From contig WPIO01000016.1 of the NCBI GenBank assembly GCA_009760855.2, positions 5,291,001 to 5,355,000 of the forward strand: a DNA stretch of 64,000 bases, written 5' to 3'. The DNA comes from Cristatella mucedo. Its lineage: Eukaryota > Bryozoa > Phylactolaemata > Cristatellidae. The translations under genes were made by a program, and so were the position numbers. Positions 41,720 to 56,372 of the stretch are shown here, piece after piece (within the stretch, counting starts at the first letter, position 1; every line of letters begins with the position of its first letter). Under the pieces are notes generated by a model, which saw nothing but the letters and a program-made list of their open reading frames with translations, was not told the DNA's origin and ran no database searches.

Positions 41720-43525
41720 TTGGCGTATCACGGCGGATGCGTCACGTGATCACTGCCGAGGGCTGGCCATCCGGCGTCGCCGCCATCGCTTCTCTCGCCG
41801 GTAATTAATGAGATGACCCGGCGGAGACGCCGGTCGTTCGTTCGGTTCCGCTCATGCGTGACTCGTCATCGGAATTCGCCGGTAGATTTCTACGGCTTGA
41901 GATTTAGGGCGGACGCGTTTGTGCAGTGCCGTCAGCCTCGTTACGCGTACGGTCCAGCGGGGGGGGGGGGCTTGCGAAGTGCGAGGTCGACATTCTGCCG
42001 CCGGTCGGGCTGCGGCCGTTCGCTATTGGCGCGTTGCTCCGGACGAATGCCGTCAGCATGGTTCGTCCGCACCACCCCCGAGGGAGTCGCCGGCCGCTCG
42101 CGCTGGCGGGCGGCGACGCGATGAACCAATCCCTGGGGCGGGCGGACGGGCGGGCGGCTTGCTCGCATGCGAAGTGCATGTGAGCAAGCGAATCGGGCGC
42201 ACACTCACACTCACACGCACGCTCGGGAGATGCCACGCCGTGTGCGCTTTCCCGTCGCCTCGAGCAGGAGGAGCGGCCCGTTGCTGAGCGGCCCGTTGCT
42301 GAGCGGCCGGCACCGCTCTAGTCGCCGGACTCTTGCTCTCTATAGTGGAAACGCGCTACGCGAGAGCGGGCCCGCTTTGCTGCCGCTGCAGCCGGGCGAC
42401 GGCCGCGATAGCCGCTGCGCGCGAGCGCGGCCGGGGACGGGAGCAATTAGTTTATCTGTCTTCCTGCACAGAGCGCGGTGCGACGAGAGAGCGGTGCGCT
42501 CGCGGCGGCGCCGACCCTGCCTCCCAGGGCTGAGCAGCGGCTGCCGGCGCCGCCACCGAGTCTCGGCGGCGGCCCCGGAGGCGGCTGCTGTTCGTCGTGA
42601 GCGCTCGCGCCAGCGATGCTCGAGAGATCCGCGCCGAGCGAGCGAGCGAGCTAACGATTGGCTCGTTCGGTGCCCTCGCAGCCTAGCATCGTCCGAGCGA
42701 AGCAGTCGCGTCCGAGCGAGTTGCGTCGCGCGCGCGCGCGCGCGGTTTCGACGTCGGCGCTCGACGGACGAACTCCTGGTGGCGGCACGGATAAAGCGGG
42801 GCCCGTCGAGCGGGCCAGCGACCGGCCAACTATCGTAAAGCTAAATGCGGTCGTTCAGCCAATCTAGAGCGCTCGGCCCTTTCAAGATGCGCAGTGAGCC
42901 GCACCGCGGTGCCGGTTGCGACCGCGTTCAACTAAAGCCTGTGCACTCAACGTTCGCTCAAAGGGCCGCCACACCCCCGCCCGCCAGGCACGCCGGTCTC
43001 GGTCACTTTGACGCGAACGAGTGCTCGCGCGTCATCGTCGCCGCCGCTGCCGCCGCCGCCGCCGCTGCCGTCTCCCTTCCTCACTTTACGCGGCAACCGG
43101 AACTGTCAGCGGCTATTTCCTCAAAGCGACGGTGCGGCCGAGCGCCGCCGCCAAGAGAGCGCGGCCGTCGAAGCTTCTCGCAGCAGCTGCGGCGGCGGGC
43201 TCAGCATCCGGGCTCGCCGCTGTCGCGACGCTTCCATTTTGACTCGTGAAGCTTGACTCACTTATCCGCACGATCGCTCCGGGCCCGGCGGCCTGGACGC
43301 GGCGGCGGCGTCGTCGCGGTCGACGCCCGCTTTCCTCCCCTTCCCTCCCGGGCCCCCACCCCAGCGAGCAACGCGCGCTCGCGAGCTCTGGTGCAGGCGG
43401 CCGGAAGCTAGTTTTCGCTGTTTTTCGCCACCGCAATCGCTGAGCAGCTTTCGTTCGATGCGCGAGGCGAGCGAGAAGTGGCAGCGGAAGGGCTGCGAGC
43501 CTCTTTAAATTGTTTACATACCTCG
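41720..43525. other. GC- and CpG-rich block upstream of the IF promoter
   Basis: Very high CpG density with runs such as (CG)n near 42727 and repeated CGAG units. Open frames on both strands follow from the composition and carry no conserved motif. It may be an unmethylated CpG island covering the IF promoter or an undetected first exon. Confidence 0.5.
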
Positions 43526-43913
43526 TACAAACCTTAAATCCTTTGGGCGACCGTGTATTTTGTTCGTATGCCCAAAAAGCCTAGAACTCGGGCCCGACTT
43601 ACGTCACGACATCCCCTGACTTGACTACATTTAAAGAAATTAAAAACGCACCCATTTATGACAGCATTTAGTGGGTCCCTGTGATTCGTCCTTGATGTGC
43701 TTATGCGTGCTGACACTGTGCATGCTGCCACTAACCACATTTGCATGCTGACCCAGTGCATGTAACCCCTAACCATGTTATTCATTTTGTTTGTTTTTCA
43801 AGCATGATTTTACTTACCATTCAATTGCATTTCACTTTGCAGCAAATGTAAAGCGCCTAGAAAGAGATAAAGTTCTCTGAGGGCGCTTTATCAAGTGCAT
43901 TATTATTATTAGC
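43526..43913 (+). mobile_element. LINE 3' end fragment
   Basis: It starts at the 'aaaccttaaatcctttgggc' block (end of the RT coding region), continues through the whole 3' UTR and ends with the hairpin tail and 'tcaagtgcattattattatt'. It is similar to the end of the 8401-10190 copy and interrupts the CpG-rich block. Confidence 0.9.
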
Positions 43914-45842
<1,929 letters not shown>

Positions 45843-46019
45843 GTGCCGGATTCTCTACCGGAACCGTAGAGTCATCCTTCGATCCGGTCGCACTCGAGGT
45901 TAAATGCAAGAGCCAGCCGCTCCACCTCGGAGCCCGTGCTTCGTCGGCGCCGATCGCCTTTTAGATGCTCCGCGTGTGCCGCAATCGCCTAATTTAGTGA
46001 CGCGAATCAGTTGGCGCAT

Positions 46020-46115
46020 TTTCTTTCCAGCCTATGCGAAGGTCCTAGGAAGAGATTTATAGCGCTCCGAGCCAGTACGGGTGTTTCGTTACTGTTATTC
46101 TTATTATTTTTATTT
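46020..46115 (+). mobile_element. LINE 3' tail fragment
   Basis: 'tatgcgaaggtcctaggaag' and 'agagatttatagcgctccga', then 'ttattattttta'. A diverged family tail. Confidence 0.6.
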
Positions 46116-46561
46116 TAAATGCTCAATCAGGGAGATTAATCAAGCACCGCAAAGAGCTCCGCCTCGCACTGCGGGCGCCTTGTGCATTCTCAGTATTCGG
46201 ACTTCCGCTTCCGCCGATCGATGGCGCCGACTAGTGGAAGCACGAGGATAGTCTAAATTCGCAATCGATTGCACCGCTTGGGTTGTTTGGATCGATAGTT
46301 CGAATGCTGCCAATCAGTCGGGAGAGAATGAGTGAAGACCTTAAATATATATCGATCTCAAGAAAATTCCTCGAGCACCAACTGAAAGTGACAGTGCGAC
46401 TAACGTCAGGTGAACGAGGTGAGGTTTCCTTGCATCAAGCCAGCCAGTCGTGAATAATTGCCGTGGAGAAGCATCAGTGCTGGCCTTTGGCGAAATGGGC
46501 GACCGATGGTCCCTGGATCCTTCTGTTGGATCGACCCGAAGGGATTCGTGACTACAACAAC

Positions 46562-47320
46562 AAAAATGCAAGTGTATAACGACATCAGAGAACTTAGTCT
46601 CTTTCTAGGCACTTTACATAAGCTGCAAAGGAAGTACAGTCATATGGTTAGTAATAGTCAACAAGGATAACATGGTTTAGGGTTAGCTGTGACACCAATA
46701 GGGTCAGCATGCAAAGACGGCTAGTAACTGCATGCACAGTGTCAACACGAATAAGCACACAAAGGACGAACCACATGGACCCACCAAATGCTGCGACAGA
46801 TAGGTGCGTTTTTAGCTTTTTCTAAAATTTCGTCAAGTCATGGGGATATCCGTGACGTCAGTCGGGAGTGAGCTCCAGGCTGTGGGAGCAGACGAACTAA
46901 ATGCAAAGATTCTCCAAGGATTTCGAGGCTTTCGAGTGTATGAAGTGCAGCTCAACGATTCGATTCAGAAAGGGGAGTGGCACGATGCTTGGCCTTGGTG
47001 ATGAGGGAGTCCATCTGATAGGTAGGCTGGAGCCGAAGAATGAAGGGACCTGAACAAAATTTTACAGAACCTTGAAGTCGATCCGTCGATCGCTACTTGA
47101 TTGGGAGCCAGTGCACAGTGCAGCAAGCACGTTGGCGAGTAGTAGCAATTGCGGTGCTCACGACAGACAAGCCTGGCTGCTGTGGGACTAGAGCTGTGGG
47201 CCGGCTGAGGCGGACTTACAGCCTTCCTACGATTGGCTGTCGCAGGCAAAGTCAAGATTTGGCCATTGCTAGCTGTATCCTTGGGATGGCAATGGTGCGA
47301 TCCCATCCAGATTTTCCGCT
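46562..47320 (-). mobile_element. Reverse-oriented LINE 3' remnant
   Basis: From 'acatcagagaacttagtctc' (tail complement) through the 3' UTR and 'ggagtgagctccaggctgtg' to the 'gattgggagccagtgcacag' block of the coding region. It contains stops and is inactive. Confidence 0.85.
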
Positions 47321-47727
47321 CGAGCCCCGGTGTTATCCGGAGCGGAAAATAAGGAGTAACTCGAAATTGATTTTTTCGAAAGACCGTCGTTGCACGATGC
47401 GACTGTCGCGTCGCTCCACTCCTATCGCATATCGCTGTTCGGTTCAGATCGACTGCTTGGACGTTGTCTTACCTGTCACTATCGAAACTCCTGTTGTTCC
47501 GGCTCCACTTGTGGCTACGCCTTTCCAAAGTGAGAGAAAGTAGAACAACCACCAGTAGAAAAAGCACCCGAAGGGAGGCAGCGTTACGAATTTCTATCTG
47601 ATTTCGACCTGATCGCTTGTAAGAGCCGCCATTCCCTGGTCCACAAAGGGGACCATAAAGAAAAAGATGCCAGTGACATATGGTCATGCGTCTAACTGTG
47701 CCGCTCATTAAACCTTGGTTACTGCTT

Positions 47728-47790
47728 CTCTTGCAGTTGTAAAGCGCCTGGATAGAGATTAGGGAGCGAGATATACAAAACTAATCACTG
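47728..47790 (+). mobile_element. LINE/SINE-II tail fragment
   Basis: 'agttgtaaagcgcctggata' and 'gagattaggg', a partial family tail. Confidence 0.55.
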
Positions 47791-48329
47791 CGTTTCAGTT
47801 ACAAAATATCGAGAGCGCAGAAATCCAAGCGTCTGCCACCATCAGGATACTGGTATTGGTCTGCCATCATCAGTAGGGCCTATAACCCTCGAGATATAGG
47901 CAGAAATACTCTGGCTTGTATTGAGTCTGGCTTATGAAAGTCTTTAGCAGGCCGACCGTCAAATAAAAGCAGTACGCTTGTTTTGTCTGGTGACACTGCT
48001 AGCCCAATCAATTTCTCTCATCACATCTTCACGATCCAGGCTGGAGGCCGAACTCAAGCCAGTCTAGCAGACCGAGCTTTTGACTCTTCCTCGTCCAACC
48101 AGGGTTCGGGGTTCACGACCTGAGCAGCTGGTAAATGATGTTGTCGAGCAAAGCTGCTCGGCTCTGCCGGAAGCATCATTCTCAACTCGGACCGTTTCCG
48201 GTTCAAACGAAGTCTGTCGATGCACCCATCGCATAGCGACGTGGCCCGAGATAAGCAGGCAGGGCGATAGACAGCCCCCCCCCCGACAAGGTGTGCACTC
48301 CACGGAGGTCATTCAAAAGGGGAGGGGCG

Positions 48330-48430
48330 ATTGTAAGAGTAATACCATGTTTGTTATAGCACCCTCAGAGAGCTCAAATCTCTGTCTAGGCGCTTTTACA
48401 CACATCGCTTCAAAGGAAGCGAATGGTCGA
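48330..48430 (-). mobile_element. LINE/SINE-II tail fragment
   Basis: 'agcaccctcagagagctcaa', 'atctctgtctaggcgctttt', minus-strand tail followed by a short 3' UTR-like piece. Confidence 0.65.
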
Positions 48431-48844
48431 ATACCTTTTTCTGCTCTTCAGCAGCACGAGAGAGTTGCTCTCGTGTAGTGACGGTTAATCATAAACATTG
48501 CGGCGGCACATTTTCGTTCTGTCGCGAGGTGATGCTGCAGTTATGAATTGAGCATCGCTTGAAAAGTGGGCATTAGTCGTTGCCTCGCTGCTGCATTGCT
48601 GATGATCAGGGGATATTGCAAGTTGTAGCATGGTTTAGGCTACAGCGCTTGCCCGTTGGTATCGATCTTTCAGTAGTCAGTCAGTCAGTAGTGGAAAGTT
48701 GCACGTGAAAAACCATTTTAGTTTCATTATTTGAGAGAAGCAAAAGCCCATATCGTCTGCAATTCAGTAATATGCTTTATCATTCAGGCTACATACAGAG
48801 AGTGAGTTTTGTGCCTGTGCAAGGTAACCGTGAATGTCCCACTT

Positions 48845-48885
48845 CTCTGTCTCTCTATCTCTCTCTATCTCTCTATCTCTCTCTT

Positions 48886-48917
<32 letters not shown>
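48845..48917. repeat. CT microsatellite
   Basis: Imperfect (CT)n with TATCTCT interruptions. Confidence 0.95.
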
Positions 48918-48920
<3 letters not shown>

Positions 48921-49107
48921 GTGGTCTCTATCTGTGCACCAACAGCTTACCGAGCGGAAATGTGAGTCAAAGCAGGATGCCACATTCGGTACCAAGGTCT
49001 CACATTGCAAAATACCACCATTACTAGACTTCTCTGACTCTCTGCTGGAGATGTCTAGGTAGTGGGGGTGTGGGGTCAAAGTTAAACCGCGAAGATGACT
49101 CACCCCG

Positions 49108-49262
49108 GGTAACCATGTCATTCGTGTTGTTTATCAAGCACGATATTACTCACCATTCAATCACGTTTCCCTTTGCAGCAAATGTAAAACGCCTAGACAG
49201 AGATTGCGTTCTCTGGGGGCGCTTTATCAAGTGCATTATTATTATTATTATTATTATTATTA
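49108..49262 (+). mobile_element. LINE 3' end fragment
   Basis: 3' UTR block 'caccattcaatcacgtttcc' then 'cagcaaatgtaaaacgccta', hairpin tail and (ATT)n. It is followed directly by a CTC/CTG triplet microsatellite (about 49280-49345). Confidence 0.88.
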
Positions 49263-49311
49263 GTTACGAAGGAGTTGCCGCCTCCTTCTTCTCCTCCTCC
49301 TCCTCCTCCTC

Positions 49312-49345
<34 letters not shown>

Positions 49346-49574
49346 AGACGCTGCCCCTTCCTCTGAACCGAGCTCCCGCCAACAGACGGATCGATCGCAC
49401 AATTTCCTATAGGCGAGATCACAACCTCAATCCTAGGCTGCTAACCAGGGGTCCTGAAAACAGGTAGTCGCGAGTGCCTTCTCTTGTGCCTTCGCACCCC
49501 CTTGCCTGTGCATGATACTCGGCCGCTTTGCACACATGTCTGAGCAGTGCATGCCCTACTTGCCATTAACTCTT

Positions 49575-49650
49575 GGTTCGTGGTCCTCTTGCTGGGAGCT
49601 ATAAAGCGCCTACATAGAGATTCGGTTCTCTTAGGGTGCAATAAGGAGGA
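49575..49650 (+). mobile_element. LINE tail fragment
   Basis: 'agctataaagcgcctacata' and 'gagattcggttctcttaggg', family tail only. Confidence 0.65.
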
Positions 49651-50532
49651 CAATTCTTGTTATTACAGTCAGTAGCTTGAGCAGACCCTTGAGCAGATGC
49701 TTTGAAGTTAATCCGTTCCCAGGCATCCGTGCAGCCTCGGCAGCAGCAGCACTGGGAGCACTATTACTCTTGGAGGCTCTACTCTTCTCCTTTGATGAGG
49801 ACAGCTTTACTTGACTGGTTTGATAAATTCTTGAAAAACAGTTAAGCCGTAAAGACAGCAAGCCCTTTGATGCAGCAAAGCCCAGGTGATAAGAAGCCGG
49901 CAACTACAGTTGGCTGTAAAACCATTTAATTAAGCAGTGACCATTACACAGCTCAGCTATTAATCTCTGTCTCCCAGTATACCTTTTATAACGTTGGCGG
50001 CGGCAGATCGAAGGAGTCACCTCTGCTGCGGCTCAATTGGAGCAAATTCCAAGCCAGTTGCCTTGCTTTCGTGTCCGCGATCGAGTCGCAGAGCAGCTGC
50101 TGCAGTTGCTCAACGATCGTCTAACGCTGCTGCTGCTCAGCGGCCTCAAACTCGAGTGCTCTCCTCGCTTGCCCTTCGGCATCACTAGTCTGCCCTCACT
50201 CACTACGCTGTACAATGGAGCCGACGCCTGCTGGCATCCACCGCCTGATCGCTGCCGAGTCAGTGATCACTGCCGGCTTCCTGGCTTCTGCTTCGTCTGC
50301 TCAGCCACCGGGCAGCAGGGTGTCAAGCAGCAAACACGGGGCTCGATAATCGCCCCTGAAAGCGCAGGCAGCAGCAAGGATCACCGAAGATCGGCGGCAG
50401 TGCTATTGGCAGCCTGTGAACCCACGCTCTCAAAAAAAACCATCTGCTCTGCCGTGCATGAGGTCTGTCTAGTCAAGGGCTTACCTTCCCATTTCTAGTC
50501 AATGACTTGCCTCCTCCTCTCCTCCCCCCTCC
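49651..50532. other. Intergenic, nothing firm
   Basis: A plus-strand open frame (50037-50498) has a Leu-rich segment but no motif or flanking splice logic that would support it as an exon. Confidence 0.35.
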
Positions 50533-50660
50533 GTCTTAGCCCTGGAAGTAAGGTGCTCTTGCTTTGCAACCCAGGGCATGAGTTCGAGCGATGCAGCAGA
50601 TAATCCTTTATTGCCCACTGCCACCTCAGCTGTGCTGATGGCAGCTAAAGCTCCCCATGA
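50533..50660 (+). mobile_element. Degraded SINE, family I
   Basis: 'agccctggaagtaaggtgct', 'gagttcgagcgatgcagcag' and 'taatcctttattgcccactg' correspond to the head and first body block; the tail is lost. Confidence 0.65.
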
Positions 50661-51044
50661 GCTCCACCGATGAGGAGGAGGAGGAGGGGGGCTCGATCGA
50701 ATAAGCCTTGACCTTTACTTGTACTTTACTTCCTCATCTACGATCAAGCAGGGCTGAGCCAGGGAGGCCGATCAGCTCAACTTCGGCAAGCCCCTAGTCG
50801 CAGGTCGCTCGGGGATGCGTTATCCAGGTGCACTTGCACGAGTTGCCTCGCATAGCCGGGTTGCCAGCTTGCTGTAGCTTACGTCTGCAAGGCATGCTTA
50901 GCACGAGCTTGCCTCATTCTATGGATTAAACGACCGGCTCGCCACGACGCAGTTATAGAAAAAAAATACACGACCAGGTGGTGTTGGATTGAGCAGGGCA
51001 GCATCGACTGCTGCAGCATTGATGGGAGCAATGTGACCGACCTC

Positions 51045-51120
51045 GGAGCCTTGGAGCTTCAACCTTGGAGCTTCAGCCTCGGAGCTTCAACCGCGGAGCT
51101 TCAGCCTTGGAGCTACAGCC
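51045..51120. repeat. 15-bp minisatellite
   Basis: About five imperfect copies of 'ttggagcttcaacc' type units. Confidence 0.88.
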
Positions 51121-52548
51121 TGCCACCGCCCGCCGCCCCCCAGTCTTCTGCAGGAGCTGCTGCTGCTACTGCTTGTACTTATGGGCTATGAATAAGCCGC
51201 GCTCAGTCAGTGTTTGAGAGAAAGCAAAACTGTCGTCGTAAGTGCTCGAGCAGGCACTGGGGGGGGGGGCTCTGTTCAAACAGTAGGAGCTGACCAGCTC
51301 ACGAGTCCTTACCATCGCTCTCAGGCTGCATCTGCCATCGGCAATCGGCCGAGGCAGCAGCGGAGTGAGTGGCAGTGCCGAGGCTGCCGACGAGCAGGTC
51401 TCTAATCCTTCATTTTTCATTTTTTGCAGCAATTGCCATCTTGGTGGTAGCTGGGTTTAGAGGCAGACATGTTGGCCCACTTAGACCTACAGCAGTGCCA
51501 GCCCCCCTCCTGCTACCGTGATAGGGGGGGGGGGACTAAGGATTCATTCGAGCTGCCGAAACCACACATTACATACCGTTGAAGTTGACAGCTGCTAGCA
51601 GCCAGCTGACTACACGATCGGTCAAGTCTGACAGCTGCCTGCCATTTTTGGATTAGCCAGCTAATCAGGCTTTACTGCTGGCTCCCCTAAGCTATATCGG
51701 TCACTAGTGGACAGCCTCAGTGGCAGGGAATAGCGCATGTATGGCAACCAAGTGGAACCGCAGTGCCGTGTCGTTACAGGGGCTGCAAGCCTGACACCGT
51801 GACACAGGCCTGAACTCATGGCTGAACACTGACCTCGAATGCTGACGGTGGTTCTTGCCTCCGGCATTGGAAGCCCGGGTTCGATTTCCCTTCTAGCAAG
51901 CCAGGAGACGTTACCCATTCTCAGCAGGAGAGAAGGAGAAGGAGGAGGAGAAGGAGGGAGCCGCTCCGGAGCTACTCCAATGAAAGCTTCGATGCTGCAG
52001 CTGTCCGCCGAATTCCAATCTGCTGGCTCAGATTATGTATAGGCCAGTCCAAGATCTGTGCTGCTAATTCTAGCACCCTGATAGCCACAGTGGCACTGTG
52101 GTACATGTAGTACTGAGCAGCCAACACAGAGCAGCCAACACAGAGCTGAGCAGCCAACGTAGAGTGAAGCAGGCGGACGACCGACGAATGACCCTCGATG
52201 CTAGAATAGATAGAGAAAAAGTGCCTGCCAGGCTAGATGGTCTGATTGGTGAGGGCGTATGAATGGCTGCACAATAGCAGGAGTCAGCAGCCAGAGGGGT
52301 TAAGATATTCAGAGAGACTAGATATGCTAAGCTTTATGTGACAGATGAATGCAGAGCTGCTTTGACAGCAATGTAGACTTGCAAGGGCTCCTGCGCCTGC
52401 CCCCCCAAAAACACACACACACTCATCCTGGTCCTTGAGCACAGCTCGGCTTGATGTTTGACAGTGAGGCTGACCCAGTGAGAACTTGATATGCAGTAAG
52501 AACACAAGAGACGGCAGCCAGCCAGAGAGCCAGAGAGCCAGAGAGCCA
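51121..52548. other. Intergenic, nothing recognised
   Basis: Short G-runs, a GAAGGAG-rich patch near 51930 and a triplicated 'gagcagccaac' near 52115-52160. No gene. Confidence 0.4.
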
Positions 52549-52703
52549 GAGAGAGGGAGAGACAGAGACAGACAGAGACAGACAGAGACAGACAGAGACA
52601 GACAGAGACAGACAGAGACAGACAGAGACAGACAGAGACAGACAGAGACAGACAGAGACAGACAGAGACAGACAGAGACAGACAGAGACAGACAGAGACA
52701 GAT
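52549..52703. repeat. GACAGAGACA minisatellite
   Basis: Regular 10-bp units (gacagagaca) over about 150 bp, followed by four 'gagccaagagaca' units to about 52760. Spurious Asp/Arg/Gln and Cys/Leu/Ser frames run through it. Confidence 0.97.
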
Positions 52704-52884
52704 ACAGAGCCAAGAGACAGAGCCAAGAGACAGAGCCAAGAGACAGAGCCAAGAGACAGGCTAAGCCCACCCTGGCTGCTGCAGAAGGGCAGCACAGTCA
52801 CGTTATGGCATACCTCCCATTGCAAGCAAATAGGTTGACACGGCCATTCCTAGCTGAAGCGCAGTAGCATACAAGCGGAGGTGA

Positions 52885-53045
52885 TAGGGGGAGGAGTTAA
52901 GGTGCTCCCTCTGCACGGCCGAGGTCGTGGGTTCGGATCCTGCAGAGGGCGATCCTTTATTGCCAACTGCAAGCCATGGTAATAGCCATCAAAGGCTATT
53001 CTGCTGCTATACAAATGAACCTGCTAAATCAGCTAGTTTTTTTTA
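52885..53045 (+). mobile_element. SINE, family I
   Basis: Head with 'ggaggagttaaggtgctccc', B-box 'gtgggttcggatcctgcaga', body 'gcgatcctttattgccaact', tail 'cctgctaaatcagctag' plus a T run. Confidence 0.87.
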
Positions 53046-54460
53046 ATATACATGCAAAAGCGATGAGTAAGCTGCATAAGTATCGCAGGCATGACATTTT
53101 TAACCAAACTGCCACGGCCACAGGCAGCCGAATTCGGTTCGGAAGAGGCAACAGTGGAGCAGCACCTTTGCACTCCAGACGTCCTGCCCCCACGTGACGT
53201 CCTGCCCCTACGCGACGTCCTGCTCCCACGCGAAGTTCAGCCGACTCGAGAGGTCCTGCTCGAGGTGGAGGGAACAATGCCGAGCCGCAGCACCTCCGCC
53301 TACAGCAGTTGACTGCGCGCCTCCGGGGAGTACCCGTCCCTCACAAGGCAGGGCATGCCGCCTGCAGTCGCCTCGGCATTTCGTGCGTGGACAAGAAGCA
53401 GACTCCTATTGACATTGCAATTGTGGGCCTCACAAAAGCGCCAGTCATTGGCTGAACCGAGCGGCAAATGGACAGGGAGTGCTTTCGGCAAATCACGACC
53501 TCTGCACGGCAGCCGGCGAACTGTTTTCGGTAGCCTCGCCCACCGACGTGAGTACGAAATCTGGGTACAGCCCGTTGGACGGCAGTATGGCTACTGCCGA
53601 CCGAGTGGCCGGCCGGCGGCAACCAAAGAGCCGGTCGGGAAAGGATGCACTGCTGTGGCCGCGAGAGACAGCCTCAAAGGGCACGTTCGGCGTGCCCTGG
53701 CCTGGTGCGAGGCACGACATCTGCCGACTTGGCTCTGCCACCCCTCCTACTCCCGTCCCCTCCTTCCCCCGTCCCCTCTCTCCACCCACCTACCCACCGG
53801 CTGACGTCACTGACTCGGTCGCCATTTTCACAGTCACCTTTGGCGGCCGCTACTCACATCAAGCTAGCACGCGCACCTCGCCGGCAAGCAAGCAGGCGAA
53901 TGGCTGCGCAAAGTGCAAGTGAGCCACGCTGGGAAGCAACAGGAAAGAGAGCCGAGTCCTGCCCGACCTTGTCCTGCCCTTTGTCAGGTGACCGGAAAGG
54001 GCTGCTCGGTCGTCATCGAACGAGCCTTTGGTAAAGATGAATTGCTCGGACGTCTTTCACGGCAGCCGATAATGCCCAGCCAAGACTGCCTATTCAGTCA
54101 GAGCACGCTCTAGCCTTGCCAGTGGGCGTGATCCTACAGCCAAGGAGGCAGGGGGCGGTGGCAGCGTCTGGCAGAGTCTGGCAAACAAGTTGGTGCTCCT
54201 CCGTCCTGCGCCGGCCGACGTCTGAGGAGGGATAGCATCTGCGTGTCGTTGGCCTCAAGCGCCTGCTGCATCACTGGCGCCTGGCTCTGCTTGCCTCGCT
54301 TGACACGAAAGCAGGTAGCAGAGTGCAAGTGAAAGTGCGAGTGAAAGCAGGTAGCCAGCCGAGGTGCAGAAGAAAATGAACCTTTGGCCGCCAGCTAGAC
54401 CTCTAGGTCTGGGTCAGGGCAAACAGACAGACTCGCGGACAGATCCCGGACTGCCAGATT
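53046..54460. other. GC-rich intergenic stretch, no gene supported
   Basis: A tandem 'cctgcccccacgtgacgt' type repeat (about 53178-53235) and several overlapping frames on both strands with no conserved motif. Confidence 0.4.
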
Positions 54461-54532
54461 AAAATATAATTCAAATATAATTCATTTGCATAGCGCCCCA
54501 AGAGAACTTAATCTATAGCAATCTAGGCACAC
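54461..54532 (-). mobile_element. SINE-II tail fragment
   Basis: 'tataattcatttgcatagcg' and 'ccccaagagaacttaatcta'; head missing. The 'ataattcaaatataattcat' start is locally duplicated. Confidence 0.75.
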
Positions 54533-54775
54533 GAGCGAGCACAGACAGACAGACAGACTGTCAGGCGAACCTGTCCAATGCAGCAGGCAGATAAGCTGGC
54601 AACACCCAAAAAAATGGATGGGACATTCCTAGAGAGCACCAGAGCAGAGAATCGAAGGATCTTCTTTGGTTACTTTGCCAATGTGAAGGACAATGCTGGA
54701 AAGGAAGGACGTCAACTTGATCAGTGATAGCATGCACAGTGGCAGCACTCACCACCAGAGCTTAAAGGACAATTC

Positions 54776-54950
54776 ACCTGCACGGACGGACCAGATACTG
54801 TGAGGAGCACGTGGTTTTACTACGCTTCTTTTTAAATGTCATGAAATGTCATAGGATGGCCTGACGTCAGTCAGTTGTGAGTTACAGGCTTCGGGAGCAT
54901 GCAAACTGAAGGAGCAGTCTCCAAAGGATTTGAGGTTGGCTGGCTCAGCC
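54776..54950 (-). mobile_element. LINE C-terminal coding remnant, reverse
   Basis: It matches in reverse the 'tttaaaaagaa', 'tgacgtc', 'gctcccaaagcctggagctc' and 'tcctttggagac' blocks of the LINE. Confidence 0.72.
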
Positions 54951-55200
54951 CTGCTTGATCGTAGGTGAGGAAGTAAAGTACAAGTAAAGGTCAAGGCTAG
55001 AGTCACATCTGAACGACTGGCGTCACCAGAGCTATGTGATATGGCTGATGAGCTGTATGATGTCTAGATTGTGGACAGTGAGGTATGCACTCAGCCATAC
55101 AGACCCTGGTGCTGACCCAGAGGGGGGCACGTGCACTTCACGACAACTTCACAGGTCGTCTGCTTGAGCCCTTTCGATGGGCGATACCTTGCGGCTTGCT

Positions 55201-55347
55201 ACAAATAAATATAATTCATTTATATAGTGCCCCAAGAGAACTTGATCTCTATTCAGGCGCTTCACATATGCCTCGGGGCTAGAGTCCGCGAACTCAGCCA
55301 GACCTTGGTCGGGGCGAGCACCTTAACCGCTGGACCAAACCAGCTTG
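55201..55347 (-). mobile_element. SINE, family II
   Basis: Complete reverse copy: 'aatataattcatttatatag', hairpin tail, 'ttcacatatgcctcggggct', 'agaccttggtcggggcgagc' and 'accttaaccgctggaccaaa'. Confidence 0.92.
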
Positions 55348-56289
55348 GGGCGGCTCCCAGTGACTCAGGGCCACTCAGGTTCCACAGGGGCACCACACGA
55401 ATGAGGCCGAGGCCACGAATCAGGCCTTAATATTGCTGATGCAAGTACACGAGCAGGGAACATGGGAAGACCAAAAGTGATTACTACTGCTGCTGCTACT
55501 ACTGCAACTACTACTACTAATAGTAATAAAACAGGCCGTTAGTATAGCAAAGTCAGGAAATCAAATTTCCACCCAGGCGCATTGCAACTTGGTGGCAGCT
55601 GAGTCTCAGTTTAGCGTCGGACAGTCAGTTCTTCGAATCGAGCTTGCTGCCCAGCGGTGCATTGCAATACATCCGTGCACGTACATCAATACTTATTGTG
55701 TGCTGTATTGCCCAGCACTAATCGTGACCACTCGATCGCTGCACACTGGTCTGCTTTGTGTGTATGCTAGCCTAGCGCTAGCGGTGTGTTGTTTGCCAGT
55801 TCCCGAAGCAATATTGGCACTGCCAATTGACTGGTACAACAAACATGACCTATGACCTTATAGGTATGGATTCCCTCGCCAGCCATTCACGCCCACGCCA
55901 CGGTGCCCTACCCGATTGCCGTGCTCGCGATTTTAGACAACCCGATGCTAGCATTGCTGCCACTCGAACCGAGGCTCCCGTGGGCGAGCAGAAGAAACCA
56001 CTGCCGCTTGTGAATGCGAGCCAGGCACGCAGCAGCCATCGACTTATCAGGCCACTCCCCCTAACCAGACAGAATGACACGTTACGAAGGCCTTTTCATC
56101 ACCAGCACAAAACGGTGTCGCCAGTGAGCAGGACAAACGTAAGTGACAGCGCTTGCACTGCTCGTCGCGTCGGAAGTCCAATGGACGGAGATGCTGCATA
56201 CTGCCCTAAACATTCCGTGCCGCCAGCTCCGGTGGGATACTAGAGACGTGTCGAGCACGGCAACGTGGGTCAAGGTGCCTACAGTCACG
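55348..56289. other. Intergenic, no gene supported
   Basis: An open frame at 55827-56243 (138 codons) shows no recognisable domain and no splice context. Confidence 0.35.
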
Positions 56290-56290
56290 T

Positions 56291-56353
<63 letters not shown>

Positions 56354-56372
56354 TCACACACACACACACTCA
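56290..56372. repeat. CA microsatellite
   Basis: (CA)n with CACTCACTCA interruptions. Confidence 0.97.

Noticed and set aside
42167-42838. 223-codon Arg-rich frame
   Set aside because: A stop-poor frame expected from very GC-rich DNA; composition is biased and no domain is visible.
51045-51120. Short regular repeats resembling a CRISPR array
   Set aside because: Units are head-to-tail without unique spacers, and the genome is that of an animal.
52284-52825. Frames of 115-163 codons rich in Cys/Leu/Ser/Val
   Set aside because: Products of the 10-bp GACAGAGACA repeat, not protein-coding signal.
55036-55080. Hammerhead-like CTGATGAG
   Set aside because: No matching GAAAC core or paired stems were found around it.
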